A program made the position numbers and the translations under genes. This document shows positions 46,459 through 54,582 of a stretch of 64,000 bases of DNA, piece after piece. The DNA is from UBA3839 sp963627995 (GTDB lineage: Bacteria > Bacteroidota > Bacteroidia > Bacteroidales > Bacteroidaceae). The notes under the pieces are model-generated. The model made no database searches. It had not been told where the DNA came from and saw only the letters and a list, made by a program, of their open reading frames with translations. Numbering within the stretch: the stretch's first letter is position 1; the number at the start of each line of letters is the position of its first letter. The DNA lies in NCBI GenBank assembly GCA_963627995.1, contig CAVGCV010000004.1:62001-126000 (forward strand), given 5' to 3'.

Positions 46459-48425
46459 TCGATGACGATGGTTTTGAAGAGGTCGCGGAGGACGTGCTTG
46501 TGGCGGTTCTGCGAGTCGGCCACGGCGACGAGCGTCTGCCGCCCGTCCGCCAGGCGCGGGCCGGCGCAGAGGCCCTCGTAGTTGCCGAACGTGCGGCGGG
46601 TGAGGTTGAGGCGCGTGGTCCATTCGGCCACGAGGCGCTTCTCCACGCGCGGCGCCGGGTCGGTGCCGGGCGCGGTGGGCAGCGTGAGCTGGTAGATGCG
46701 GCAGCGCGTGCGCGCGCCGATGCCGCGCCGCGGGACGACGGCCTCGCGCTCGAGGGCGAGGAGCGTGCCGTCGGGCAGGGCGCAGAGCGCGCTCACGCCG
46801 CGCGCGTGGTGGCGCGGGCGGCGGCGCGTGGCGGTGGCGGGGTCGAGCGGATAGGCGTAGGCGGCGATGGGGCGGAGCGTGTCGTCGAGCGCGAGGAGGC
46901 GCGAGACGCCGCCTTCGCCCTGTTCCTCGGCGGCCCATACGGTGTGGCGCAGCGGGTCGTAGGCCAGCCCCTCGAGGCCCCGGTTGCGCGCCGCGCCGGG
47001 CAGGAGGTTTCCGCTCTCGCGGCCGGTGGGCGTGCCGTCGGGGCGCAGCTCGCGCACGGTGTTGCCGCTTTCGTTGCAGACGAGGAGCGTGCCGCTCGCG
47101 GGCAGGAGCGCCACTCCCTCCGTGTCGGGGTTGGGGCGTCCGCTGCCGCGGTAGCCGAGGTCGGCGATGCGGCGGATGCGGCCGGAGAGCGTGTCGATGT
47201 CGATGGCGGCGATGCGGAATCCCTCTTCGGCGGCCGCGTCGTCGGCGAGGGCGTAGCGTCCGTCGCCGAGGCTCGCGATGCCGCTGTAGTTGCCGGGCGG
47301 CAGGGCCGCGTTGGCGCTGCGCGCCTTGTGCAGCCGGGCGGCTTTCAGCGGCCGCTGCGCGCGTGCGCGCGCCGCCACCCATTCGGCGACGAGGTGGAGC
47401 ACGTCGGCGGAGAGGGGCTCGGCGATGCTGGCGTACTCGTCGGGCGTGCCGCGCTGGCAGGGCAGCAGGATGTGGTTGATGCCGGGGAAGACGCGTGCGG
47501 TGACGTCGGGGTTGTGCGCCAGCAGCCGCCGCGCGGTGCCGATGTGGAGCTGCGGGTTCACCATCGCGTCCTTCTCGCCGCCCGTGAGGAGGATGGGGCA
47601 GCGCAGGCGGGGCAGGTGGTCGGCGGGATTGTAGCGGATCATGTGGCGGTACCAGGGCGTGCAGGCCGTGGCGGCGTACATGTGGATGGCGTAGCGGATG
47701 TGGCTGTTGGCGGGGTCGGCGCGCCACGCGTCGTAGGTCGCGTAGAGCTTGTCGCGCAGGCTGTCGGACTGGGCGTAGCGGTGGGCGGTGCGGAAGAGGC
47801 GGCCGTTGATGTCGTGGTAGCGCGCCTTGTCGTCCGGCGCGAGGGGCGCTGCCTCGACGAGGTCGTGGTTCTGCTGGACGACCGACGTGAGTCCGTCGGC
47901 CATCATGCCCGACAGGCTCGCCACGAAGGCGATGTCGGACGACTGCGCCGCCGCGATGCAGGCTGCCGCGCCGCCCTCGCTGTGGCCGACGAGGCCGATG
48001 CGGCGCGGGTCGATGTCCGCGCGCGAGCGGAGGTAGGCGACCGCCGCGAGGGCGTCGGCGGCGAAGTCGGCGGTGGTGGCCGCCTCGTAGTGGCCGGTGC
48101 TGCGCCCCGTCCCCCGGTCGTCGGAGCGCAGGACGGCGACGCCGCGCGCGGCCAGCGAGTCGGACAGGACGCGGAAGAGCGGCCGCCCGGCCATGACGCA
48201 GTCGCGCGTCTGCCGCCCCGTGCCGCTCAGGAGGACGACGGCGGGGTGGCGCGCCGCGCCGCCGGCGGGCAGGGCGAGCGTGGCGGCGAGGCGGATGCTG
48301 TCGCACGAGACGTAGGTGACGGTGCTGTCCTCGGTGAAGGGCGCGGCGGGCGGGCTGCCGGCGGGCTGCGCCGCGGCCGCTGTGGCGAGGAGCAGGAGTG
48401 CGGCGGCGAGTGTGGCGGTGTGCAT
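46455..48425 (-). CDS. Fusion of alpha/beta hydrolase and esterase-like phytase beta-propeller domain
   Basis: A 656-residue secreted protein with signal peptide (first 19 residues). The N-terminal alpha/beta hydrolase (about 30-355) has DDRGTGRS, nucleophile elbow GHSEGG (Ser149), GGEKDAMV (Asp286) and GINHILL (His318), a complete triad. From about residue 375 a second domain begins with YSGIASLGDGRYALADD and contains NPDTEGVALLP, RNRGLEGLAYDP and FGNYEGLCAGP. This matches the esterase-like activity of phytase family (PF13449 as I recall), a propeller. The two domains are usually separate proteins, so this gene pairs hydrolysis of an ester or amide with a possible phosphatase or binding propeller. 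It is coupled to DUF4861 downstream and follows TlpA by 13 bp. Confidence 0.75.
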   Translation of the reverse strand: MHTATLAAALLLLATAAAAQPAGSPPAAPFTEDSTVTYVSCDSIRLAATLALPAGGAARHPAVVLLSGTGRQTRDCVMAGRPLFRVLSDSLAARGVAVLRSDDRGTGRSTGHYEAATTADFAADALAAVAYLRSRADIDPRRIGLVGHSEGGAAACIAAAQSSDIAFVASLSGMMADGLTSVVQQNHDLVEAAPLAPDDKARYHDINGRLFRTAHRYAQSDSLRDKLYATYDAWRADPANSHIRYAIHMYAATACTPWYRHMIRYNPADHLPRLRCPILLTGGEKDAMVNPQLHIGTARRLLAHNPDVTARVFPGINHILLPCQRGTPDEYASIAEPLSADVLHLVAEWVAARARAQRPLKAARLHKARSANAALPPGNYSGIASLGDGRYALADDAAAEEGFRIAAIDIDTLSGRIRRIADLGYRGSGRPNPDTEGVALLPASGTLLVCNESGNTVRELRPDGTPTGRESGNLLPGAARNRGLEGLAYDPLRHTVWAAEEQGEGGVSRLLALDDTLRPIAAYAYPLDPATATRRRPRHHARGVSALCALPDGTLLALEREAVVPRRGIGARTRCRIYQLTLPTAPGTDPAPRVEKRLVAEWTTRLNLTRRTFGNYEGLCAGPRLADGRQTLVAVADSQNRHKHVLRDLFKTIVIE

Positions 48426-48438
48426 GGGCTGGCGGGGG

Positions 48439-50463
48439 TTATCGCTGCTCGCTCTTCAGTTGCTCGATGACATAGCCGATTTCGTCGGCCATGCCCGTGG
48501 GGCTGCCGTTGTAGCCGCACTTCATCCAGCGCAGCCGCCCGTTGCCGTCGATGATGAGCTTGAGGGGGATGCCCGACGTGTGGAGCGCGGCGCACACCTG
48601 CTTGTAGAGCTTGTCCTGCGCGCCGGGCTGCCCCTCGTCGAAGAGGACGGTGAAGTCGTAGCCCTTCGACTTGATGAACGCCTCGGCTTTCTGGCGGTAG
48701 TCGGCGTCCGTCTCCTCGGTGTCGATGAAGTAGAACTCCACGCCGGGGTCGTCCTTCCAGCGGTCGGCGGCCATCTTGCCGCCGGGCATGGACGCCTTGC
48801 ACGGGGCGCACCACGTGGCCCAGAAGTCGAGGAACATGATTTTCCCCTTGCGCTGCGCGAGGTCCACCGTGCCGCCTCCCATGCGGTCGAGCCGGCAGAG
48901 GGCGATGGGCTTGTCGGTCATCTCGGCGACGGCGGCGGCACGCGCGCGCGCCGTCTTGTCGGCGTTCTTGAGCGAGGCGACGTAGGTGTCGAAGTCGCCC
49001 TGCGGGTCGCGGGCGAGGTAGTCGCGCCTCAGGATGTCGAGCATTTCCTGCGTGACGGCGTCGTTGGGCACGCAGCGCTCGATGTAGGGCGCGGCCTCGG
49101 CCTCGCGTCCCGTGTGGAGGAGGAGGTGGACGTAGGTGTTGTCGTACTCGGCCGTGCGCGTCGCGTACCTGGGCGCGGTCATCTCCATGTACCTCATGGC
49201 CTCGTCGTAGCGGCCCGCGGCGCTGAGCACGCGGGCGTGGGCGTAGAGGGCCATGTGGTTGCGGCGTATGCGCTCCGTCTTCCATTCCTCGGGCGAGTAG
49301 AGCTGCATGGCGTGGCTGTTCTGCGGGCGCGTGAGCATCTCGTCGGTGATGAGCTGGGAGTGGGGCAGCAGCTTCTCCGCGCTGACCTGCCCGTTGTTGA
49401 GGCACACCTCGACGATGTGCCAGTGCGTGGTGGTGAGTTCCTCGTAGGGGATGTCGTGGATGTAGCGGCGCAGGTTGCCGTAGTCGTCGGCGCGCATGAT
49501 GCGGTCGTAGATGGCGGAGCGGAACAGCTTGCTGTAGAAGAGGTCGGCGGTCTGGGTGTGCGCGTCGAGGAAGCGGCCGGTGGGGTAGCGCTTGAGGAAC
49601 TTTGCGAATTCCCGCTGCGCCTGTGCGGCGGTGGGGTCGTCGGGCTGCCGCGTCTTCACGCTTCCGAAGAGGTTCTGGATGCGGAGCAGCTCGATGTCGC
49701 GGCTGAGGATTCCGTGGGGGAATTCCTTCTGCTCGCGGCGCAGGACGCGGCCGGCGAGCGCCGAGTCGCTGAGCGTGAGGCGCGCCGCGTCGTAGATGTC
49801 CGCCCACTGCTGGTCGGTGAGCCGCAGCGTCTTGTCTTTCAGGAAGCGGTCGATGTTGCTGCGGAGCTGGTCGTTCTTTTCGCCGGGCTTCACGCGGCTG
49901 AGCGTGGCGACGAGCAGCCCGAACACGTGGGGCTGGGCGTGGGGAAACTGCTGGAACTCGTTGTTGAACCACATGAGCTGCACGTCGCCGGCGATGGGCG
50001 CGGCGGTGGAGTCCTCGCACATCCCCGGCAGGGTGAGCGGCGAGCCGCTGGTGCGGAGCAGCGCCCACGCCGTTCGCGCGCCCTCCTTGTTCCGCCTGTT
50101 CTTGTCGAGCACGAATGTGGCGAACGTGGCCGGCCACCCCCAGTCGGTCTTGCCGCCCGCGCAGAACTTGGCGTTGAGCAGCGCCGCGTCGGCCGGCACG
50201 TCGAACGTGCCGGCCCACTTGCCCTCCACTTGGCGGAGCTCCACGTCGGTGGCCTGCCAGTGGTAGTTGCGGTAGACGTAGAGGACGCACTTGATGCCGG
50301 TCTCGTTCGCCAGCGGGCCGCCGGCGGGGTCGTAGGTGATGGCTTGCCCCCTTGCGCCCTCGATGACGTGGAGGGGCGAGTAGGCGGCTGTGCCTTGCGC
50401 GGCGGCGCGCGGCGCGAAGAGCGCGAGCGCGGCGGCAAGGATGAGGATGTTGACGGATTTCAT
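48439..50463 (-). CDS. TlpA-like thioredoxin-fold protein with long N-terminal helical region
   Basis: A 674-residue protein with signal peptide (ending APRAAAQ). The first 150 residues form a beta domain (CVLYVYRNYHWQATDVEL), followed by a helical TPR-like segment of about 300 residues. The C-terminal thioredoxin domain (about 515-670) carries FLDFWATWCAPCKASMPG, a CXXC active site near residue 547, and the cis-Pro loop SGIPLKLII. TlpA/ResA proteins reduce disulfides in the periplasm. Long versions like this are typical of SusCD operons carrying DUF4843 and PKD-like lipoproteins, where their target is unknown. It lies 55 bp after the PKD-like gene. Confidence 0.85.
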   Translation of the reverse strand: MKSVNILILAAALALFAPRAAAQGTAAYSPLHVIEGARGQAITYDPAGGPLANETGIKCVLYVYRNYHWQATDVELRQVEGKWAGTFDVPADAALLNAKFCAGGKTDWGWPATFATFVLDKNRRNKEGARTAWALLRTSGSPLTLPGMCEDSTAAPIAGDVQLMWFNNEFQQFPHAQPHVFGLLVATLSRVKPGEKNDQLRSNIDRFLKDKTLRLTDQQWADIYDAARLTLSDSALAGRVLRREQKEFPHGILSRDIELLRIQNLFGSVKTRQPDDPTAAQAQREFAKFLKRYPTGRFLDAHTQTADLFYSKLFRSAIYDRIMRADDYGNLRRYIHDIPYEELTTTHWHIVEVCLNNGQVSAEKLLPHSQLITDEMLTRPQNSHAMQLYSPEEWKTERIRRNHMALYAHARVLSAAGRYDEAMRYMEMTAPRYATRTAEYDNTYVHLLLHTGREAEAAPYIERCVPNDAVTQEMLDILRRDYLARDPQGDFDTYVASLKNADKTARARAAAVAEMTDKPIALCRLDRMGGGTVDLAQRKGKIMFLDFWATWCAPCKASMPGGKMAADRWKDDPGVEFYFIDTEETDADYRQKAEAFIKSKGYDFTVLFDEGQPGAQDKLYKQVCAALHTSGIPLKLIIDGNGRLRWMKCGYNGSPTGMADEIGYVIEQLKSEQR

Positions 50464-50518
50464 GTCGCTTGTCGTTGGATTGTAGGGTTTTGTGGGGGAT
50501 GGAGTGCGTCGCCGCGCG

Positions 50519-52207
50519 CTACTGTACGGTGTCGCCGCGCCCCTGCGGCTTCACGCACAGGGCGACGACCTTTCCGAAGCCCGTGAACACGTTGTAGGGC
50601 TTGCGCAGGTTGCCGTCGGGGTCGAGGCGGTTGTTGAGGCGGAGCGTGGTGCGGTTGATGGGGAACTCGTACACCTTGCCCTCCGCGCCGTTCCACGTGG
50701 CGACGTAGAGCAGCGTGCCGCTCACGTTGGCGAGGTTGGCCGTGTAGTAGTCCGCGTTGTAGATTCTGACGGCGGTGATGGCCTCGTCCTCGGGCAGCGG
50801 GTCGTTGAGCAGGATGCCCTTGCGCGCGTTGAAGTCGTAGGTGTAGAGGTCGCGCGGGGTTGCGTAGAGGAGCGTGTTGGCGTAGCGCCCGCACTCGAAG
50901 AACTGCGCCTCGTCGCCTCCCTCGGCGGCGGAGAAGTCGAACTTGGCCGCCGCCTGGCGGAACACCTGTGGGTTCACCGTTTGGTTGCCCTCGCTGTCGG
51001 TGGCGGTGTTTTCCACGTTGAAGCGCATCCGGTAGAGGTGCCGGCGGCCTGCGTCGTCGGCGAACACGGCGTAGGCGAACGTGCCGGTGCCTCGCCCCAT
51101 CCACACCATGTCCATGCCGATGTCGTTCACGTCGAAGTAGCTGGCCACGTTGTCGGGGTCTTGCTCGTTGAACGCGAAGAGAGTGGGCTCCGCCGAGTAG
51201 TCTTCGCCGACCTTCACGAAGCGCCGGCCTACCTCGTCGTAGAGGATGGCCGCGTAGCCGGTCTGCGAGCTGAAGAGGTCGGGCTCATAGACGAAGGGCG
51301 CGAAGCGCATGGGCTCGGCGTTGAGGCTTCCGTTGGGCTTGAGCTGCCGCGAGAACTGGTAGCCGTAGCTCATGGCGGTCTGCTGGTTGAGGACGTGCGC
51401 CTGCCCGTCGTTCACCATGACGGTGGTGTTGCTGGATGACGAGGAGCGGTCGATGGCGGTGACGTCAATCCTGTCGGGCGCGACGATGAAGAGGTCGTTG
51501 TCGGCGTGCTCGAGCGAGAAGTCGCTGGCGCTGATGCGCGCGAGCTGGCGGTCGGTCCACACGTAGAGGTTCTTCACCTGCGGCTCGTAGCTGCTTTTCG
51601 TGACGAGCGAGAAGCTGATGCCGCGCGGGCTGCCCTCGAGCGCCGCCCCGTCGTTGTTGAGGGCGTAGACGCCGCGCACGTGGCGGTTGGCGGCGAACGA
51701 CGGCTCGGCGTTGGTGCTGGCGAGGTAGTCGAGCCGGCACTTGCCGCCGTCGTCCTGCAGCACCATCAGCCCGGACAGCACGCTGGGCTGCACGCTGACG
51801 TGGTAGGTGAAGCGGTAGGCCGCGCCCGTCGCCCGCTCGGTGACGGTGAGGACGAGGGCGTAGTTGTCGGTGCTGGCGGGACGCGTGATGACCGCGTCGA
51901 GGTTCTTCTCCTCGCCCAGCACGACGGCGCGGCTCTCGGTGTTCGCCCAGTTGTCGAGGTACATCTCCCACTTGAACGCGAGGTCCCTGTCGTCGATCGC
52001 TCCGCGCGAGAACGCAAGCTGCGGCTCGATGCGGAGCGTGTCGTAGCGCCCCATGGCGAAGTAGGCGCCCTCGGCTGGCGACACGACGCTCACCTCGTTG
52101 AGCGCCGTGTAGTCGTAGTTGCCCTCGTCCTTGTAGCAGGATGCCAGCAGCAGGGCGCAGGCGAGGAGGGCGAGCGGGGGAAGGATGGAATGTGAGCGGT
52201 GCTCCAT
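50519..52207 (-). CDS. PKD-like family outer-membrane lipoprotein
   Basis: A 562-residue lipoprotein (Cys24 after CALLLAS, then YKDEGNYDY, a hallmark of this family). An Ig/PKD-like module (about 38-140, with LAFKWEMYLD) is followed by propeller-like strands (GLMVLQDDGGKCRLDYL, LYVWTDRQLARI). In Bacteroidota such PKD-like lipoproteins nearly always accompany SusC, SusD, DUF4843 and TlpA genes, as here. Its role as an extra surface-binding component of the import complex is inferred. It follows DUF4843 by 43 bp. Confidence 0.82.
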   Translation of the reverse strand: MEHRSHSILPPLALLACALLLASCYKDEGNYDYTALNEVSVVSPAEGAYFAMGRYDTLRIEPQLAFSRGAIDDRDLAFKWEMYLDNWANTESRAVVLGEEKNLDAVITRPASTDNYALVLTVTERATGAAYRFTYHVSVQPSVLSGLMVLQDDGGKCRLDYLASTNAEPSFAANRHVRGVYALNNDGAALEGSPRGISFSLVTKSSYEPQVKNLYVWTDRQLARISASDFSLEHADNDLFIVAPDRIDVTAIDRSSSSSNTTVMVNDGQAHVLNQQTAMSYGYQFSRQLKPNGSLNAEPMRFAPFVYEPDLFSSQTGYAAILYDEVGRRFVKVGEDYSAEPTLFAFNEQDPDNVASYFDVNDIGMDMVWMGRGTGTFAYAVFADDAGRRHLYRMRFNVENTATDSEGNQTVNPQVFRQAAAKFDFSAAEGGDEAQFFECGRYANTLLYATPRDLYTYDFNARKGILLNDPLPEDEAITAVRIYNADYYTANLANVSGTLLYVATWNGAEGKVYEFPINRTTLRLNNRLDPDGNLRKPYNVFTGFGKVVALCVKPQGRGDTVQ

Positions 52208-52250
52208 AGGTCGGTTCTTGTTTTTTGGAAGTCGGGTGGAATGGCGGCGC

Positions 52251-53021
52251 TCAGCTGTTGGCGGAGAAGTGGATTTCCACTTTCTCGTCCGCGTCGTCGT
52301 CGGTGTAGATGGGCGCGTGGGTCTTGCGGTACTCGGCGTAGGCCTCGTTGAGCTGCGCCGCGAACACCTGGAGCTGCGCCGCCGTGTAGAGGCCCTCCTC
52401 GCTGCCGTTGTTGAAGCGCGTTGCCTGCGGCCAGTCGGTGACGCCCAGCACGTCGATGGCGAATCGGTACTTGTTCGTGCTGTACGTCCCGAAGAAGTAG
52501 GGCCAGTGGTCGGGCTTCAGGAGCATGTCGCCCCACGAGAGGCGGAACGTCAGCGCGGACGCGGGGCCTGTGCCCAGCTCGCCGCTGTCGGTCAGGCGCA
52601 GGCAGAGCGCGACGGAACGGTCCTGCGTGTCGGGCGTGCGCTTGATGACGACGGGCAGGTAGCCCATGTACGCGCCGGCGGGCAGCACCCCGTCGAGCAG
52701 CTCGTAGTGGAGGGGGCTCTGCGCCGTGGAGCTGTCGGCCACGGCCACCGCCCGGAACGCGCGGTCGTGGTCGCTCAGGCGTCCCATGAGCCGCACCGCG
52801 ATTCTCAGGGTGTCTTCCATGCGCGCCGAGGGCTGCAGGGCGAACGAGTAGTTGCGCTGGGTCACGACGTTCTCGGTGGCGAGCAGCGTCTCCGTCTCGT
52901 GGAAGTAGACGCGGTCGTCGAGCGCGTACTCCATGCGCTCGTTTTCCGAGCAGGCTGTGAGCGTGGCGGAAAGGGCGAGGGCGGGCAGCGCCGCGCGGAT
53001 GGTGGCTTTGGATGGTTTCAT
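52251..53021 (-). CDS. DUF4843 lipoprotein
   Basis: A 256-residue lipoprotein (Cys24 after SATLTA). The motif ALDDRVYFHE just after the lipid anchor, then YSFALQPS and LRIAVRLMGRLSDHDR, is typical of DUF4843. The C-terminal half has GDMLLKPDHWPYFFGTYSTN. The function is unknown; members sit directly behind SusD in operons with PKD-like and TlpA genes. The gap from SusD is 21 bp. Confidence 0.85.
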   Translation of the reverse strand: MKPSKATIRAALPALALSATLTACSENERMEYALDDRVYFHETETLLATENVVTQRNYSFALQPSARMEDTLRIAVRLMGRLSDHDRAFRAVAVADSSTAQSPLHYELLDGVLPAGAYMGYLPVVIKRTPDTQDRSVALCLRLTDSGELGTGPASALTFRLSWGDMLLKPDHWPYFFGTYSTNKYRFAIDVLGVTDWPQATRFNNGSEEGLYTAAQLQVFAAQLNEAYAEYRKTHAPIYTDDDADEKVEIHFSANS

Positions 53022-53042
53022 GGGTGGTGTCGTGTGGTCGGT

Positions 53043-54545
53043 TTACTTTTCGTCCTCGCGTCCGCCGAATTCCACCTCGTCGTCGGGCAGGGGGAACGTG
53101 TAGTCGGGCGTGACGTAGGCTGTGCTGACGGTGCTGCCCGCGGCTGTCAGGACGGGAATCTGCGCGTAGTCCAGCCGCTTGTAGAAGTAGTAGAGCTGCC
53201 CCTCGCACATCATCTCCTTCACGTATTCCTTGCGGATTTCCTCGCGCGCCTCTTCCTCCGTGACGGTTGCCGGGATGCCGTCGGTGAGGTTGCGGTGGCT
53301 GCGCACGGCGTTGAGGTAGGCCACGCTCGCCGCCACGTCGTGGTCGCCGCTCAGTGCGCATTCGGCCGCGATGTAGTAGGCCTCCGACAGGCGCATGAGC
53401 GGGATGCGGAACATGTACGCCGTGTTGCCCGACGTGGGTTGCAGGTACTTCGTGCTGTAGTACTTCCCGTCGAGCTCCTGGTTCTGGTAGGCATAGCGGT
53501 AGTCGCCCGAGAACCCGGCGTTGTAGAGCTCGTAGTTCGCCTGATAGCTGGCCTCGGACATGATGAGCGACGACTGGTTGTCGGAGGTGAAGTAGGTGGA
53601 GTAGCGCGTGCGGAGGTTGGAGTCGTAGAGCGAGAACACGAGCTCCTCGGCGAAGATGCGGTTGCGCTGCGCCGCCTCGGCCGCGTTGATTTCGCTCTCG
53701 GGCGTCCATGTGAACGCCGACTGCCCGATGACGGCCCGCGCGGCGGCTGCGGCTTCCGCGTAGCGGCCCATGTAGAGGTGGATGCGGGCCTGCAGCAGCT
53801 TCACGGCGTAGTAGTTCATCTTGAACGTGCGGTCGCGCTCGTAGTTCGTGTCCGCGCCTGCGCGCTCCGCCTCGGTCGAGTTGTTGCCGCCGCCCGCGAC
53901 GACGGGGTCGCACAGCAGCTCCTGCTCGGCCACGTCGAGGTCGGCCAGGCACTGCCGGAGGGCCTCCCCGACGGTGCTGAGCGGCGCGACCTTCGAGGTC
54001 GCCGCCTTCATGTAGGGGATGCACTTGGCCTCGCTGCCCCTGGCGTAGGGCTCGCCCCAGAGGCGCACGAGGTCGAAGTGGAGGAACGCGCGCAGGGCGT
54101 AGGCCTCGCCGCGAATCAGGCGGTAGTTCCTGCCCGTGAACATCGCCTTGTCCGCGCCGTCGATGTGGGCGATGAGCTCGTTGTCGTTGGCGATGGCGGC
54201 GTACTGCTGCGTCCACGCGGCGTTGATGCGGCCCTCGCAGTCGGCGTTCTTGTAGTCGAACGCGGCGTCGTACCGGTAGGTGTTGTTGCTGGCCATGCCC
54301 GTGTAGTACTGCGCCATGGCGTCGAGCATGCCGAAGGTGAGCTCCTTGCCGTAGGTCGACTCGCTGGTCATGAGCAGGTAGACACCCGTCAGCGCGTCCT
54401 TGTAGCCCTGCTCCGTGCTGTAGTTGGTGCCGGACTTGATTTGCGTCTTCGGCTCCACGTCGAGCCAGTCGGAGCACGACGCGAGTGCCGATGCCGCCAG
54501 CAGGATAGCGGCCGGCAGGCGGTATGTGCGGATTGTCTTCTTCAT
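53043..54545 (-). CDS. SusD/RagB-family lipoprotein (third pair)
   Basis: A 500-residue lipoprotein (Cys24 after AASALAS, then SDWLDVEPKTQI). SusD signatures include RGEAYALRAFLHFDLVRLWGEPY, MRLSEAYYIAAECALSGD and IRKEYVKEMMCEGQLYYFYKRL. It is shorter than the other two SusDs in the window. It follows its SusC by 37 bp. The ligand could be a peptide or a modified glycan, because no glycoside hydrolase accompanies it. Confidence 0.93.
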   Translation of the reverse strand: MKKTIRTYRLPAAILLAASALASCSDWLDVEPKTQIKSGTNYSTEQGYKDALTGVYLLMTSESTYGKELTFGMLDAMAQYYTGMASNNTYRYDAAFDYKNADCEGRINAAWTQQYAAIANDNELIAHIDGADKAMFTGRNYRLIRGEAYALRAFLHFDLVRLWGEPYARGSEAKCIPYMKAATSKVAPLSTVGEALRQCLADLDVAEQELLCDPVVAGGGNNSTEAERAGADTNYERDRTFKMNYYAVKLLQARIHLYMGRYAEAAAAARAVIGQSAFTWTPESEINAAEAAQRNRIFAEELVFSLYDSNLRTRYSTYFTSDNQSSLIMSEASYQANYELYNAGFSGDYRYAYQNQELDGKYYSTKYLQPTSGNTAYMFRIPLMRLSEAYYIAAECALSGDHDVAASVAYLNAVRSHRNLTDGIPATVTEEEAREEIRKEYVKEMMCEGQLYYFYKRLDYAQIPVLTAAGSTVSTAYVTPDYTFPLPDDEVEFGGREDEK

Positions 54546-54582
54546 CTTGCTGTCTTTCTGTTCGGGGTCGGGCCTCGTGCGG

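Noticed and set aside
46459..48306. Upstream extension of the DUF4861 frame to over 1000 residues
   Set aside because: The extension is Arg/Pro/His-rich noise overlapping the hydrolase-phytase gene; a good signal peptide starts at 46458.
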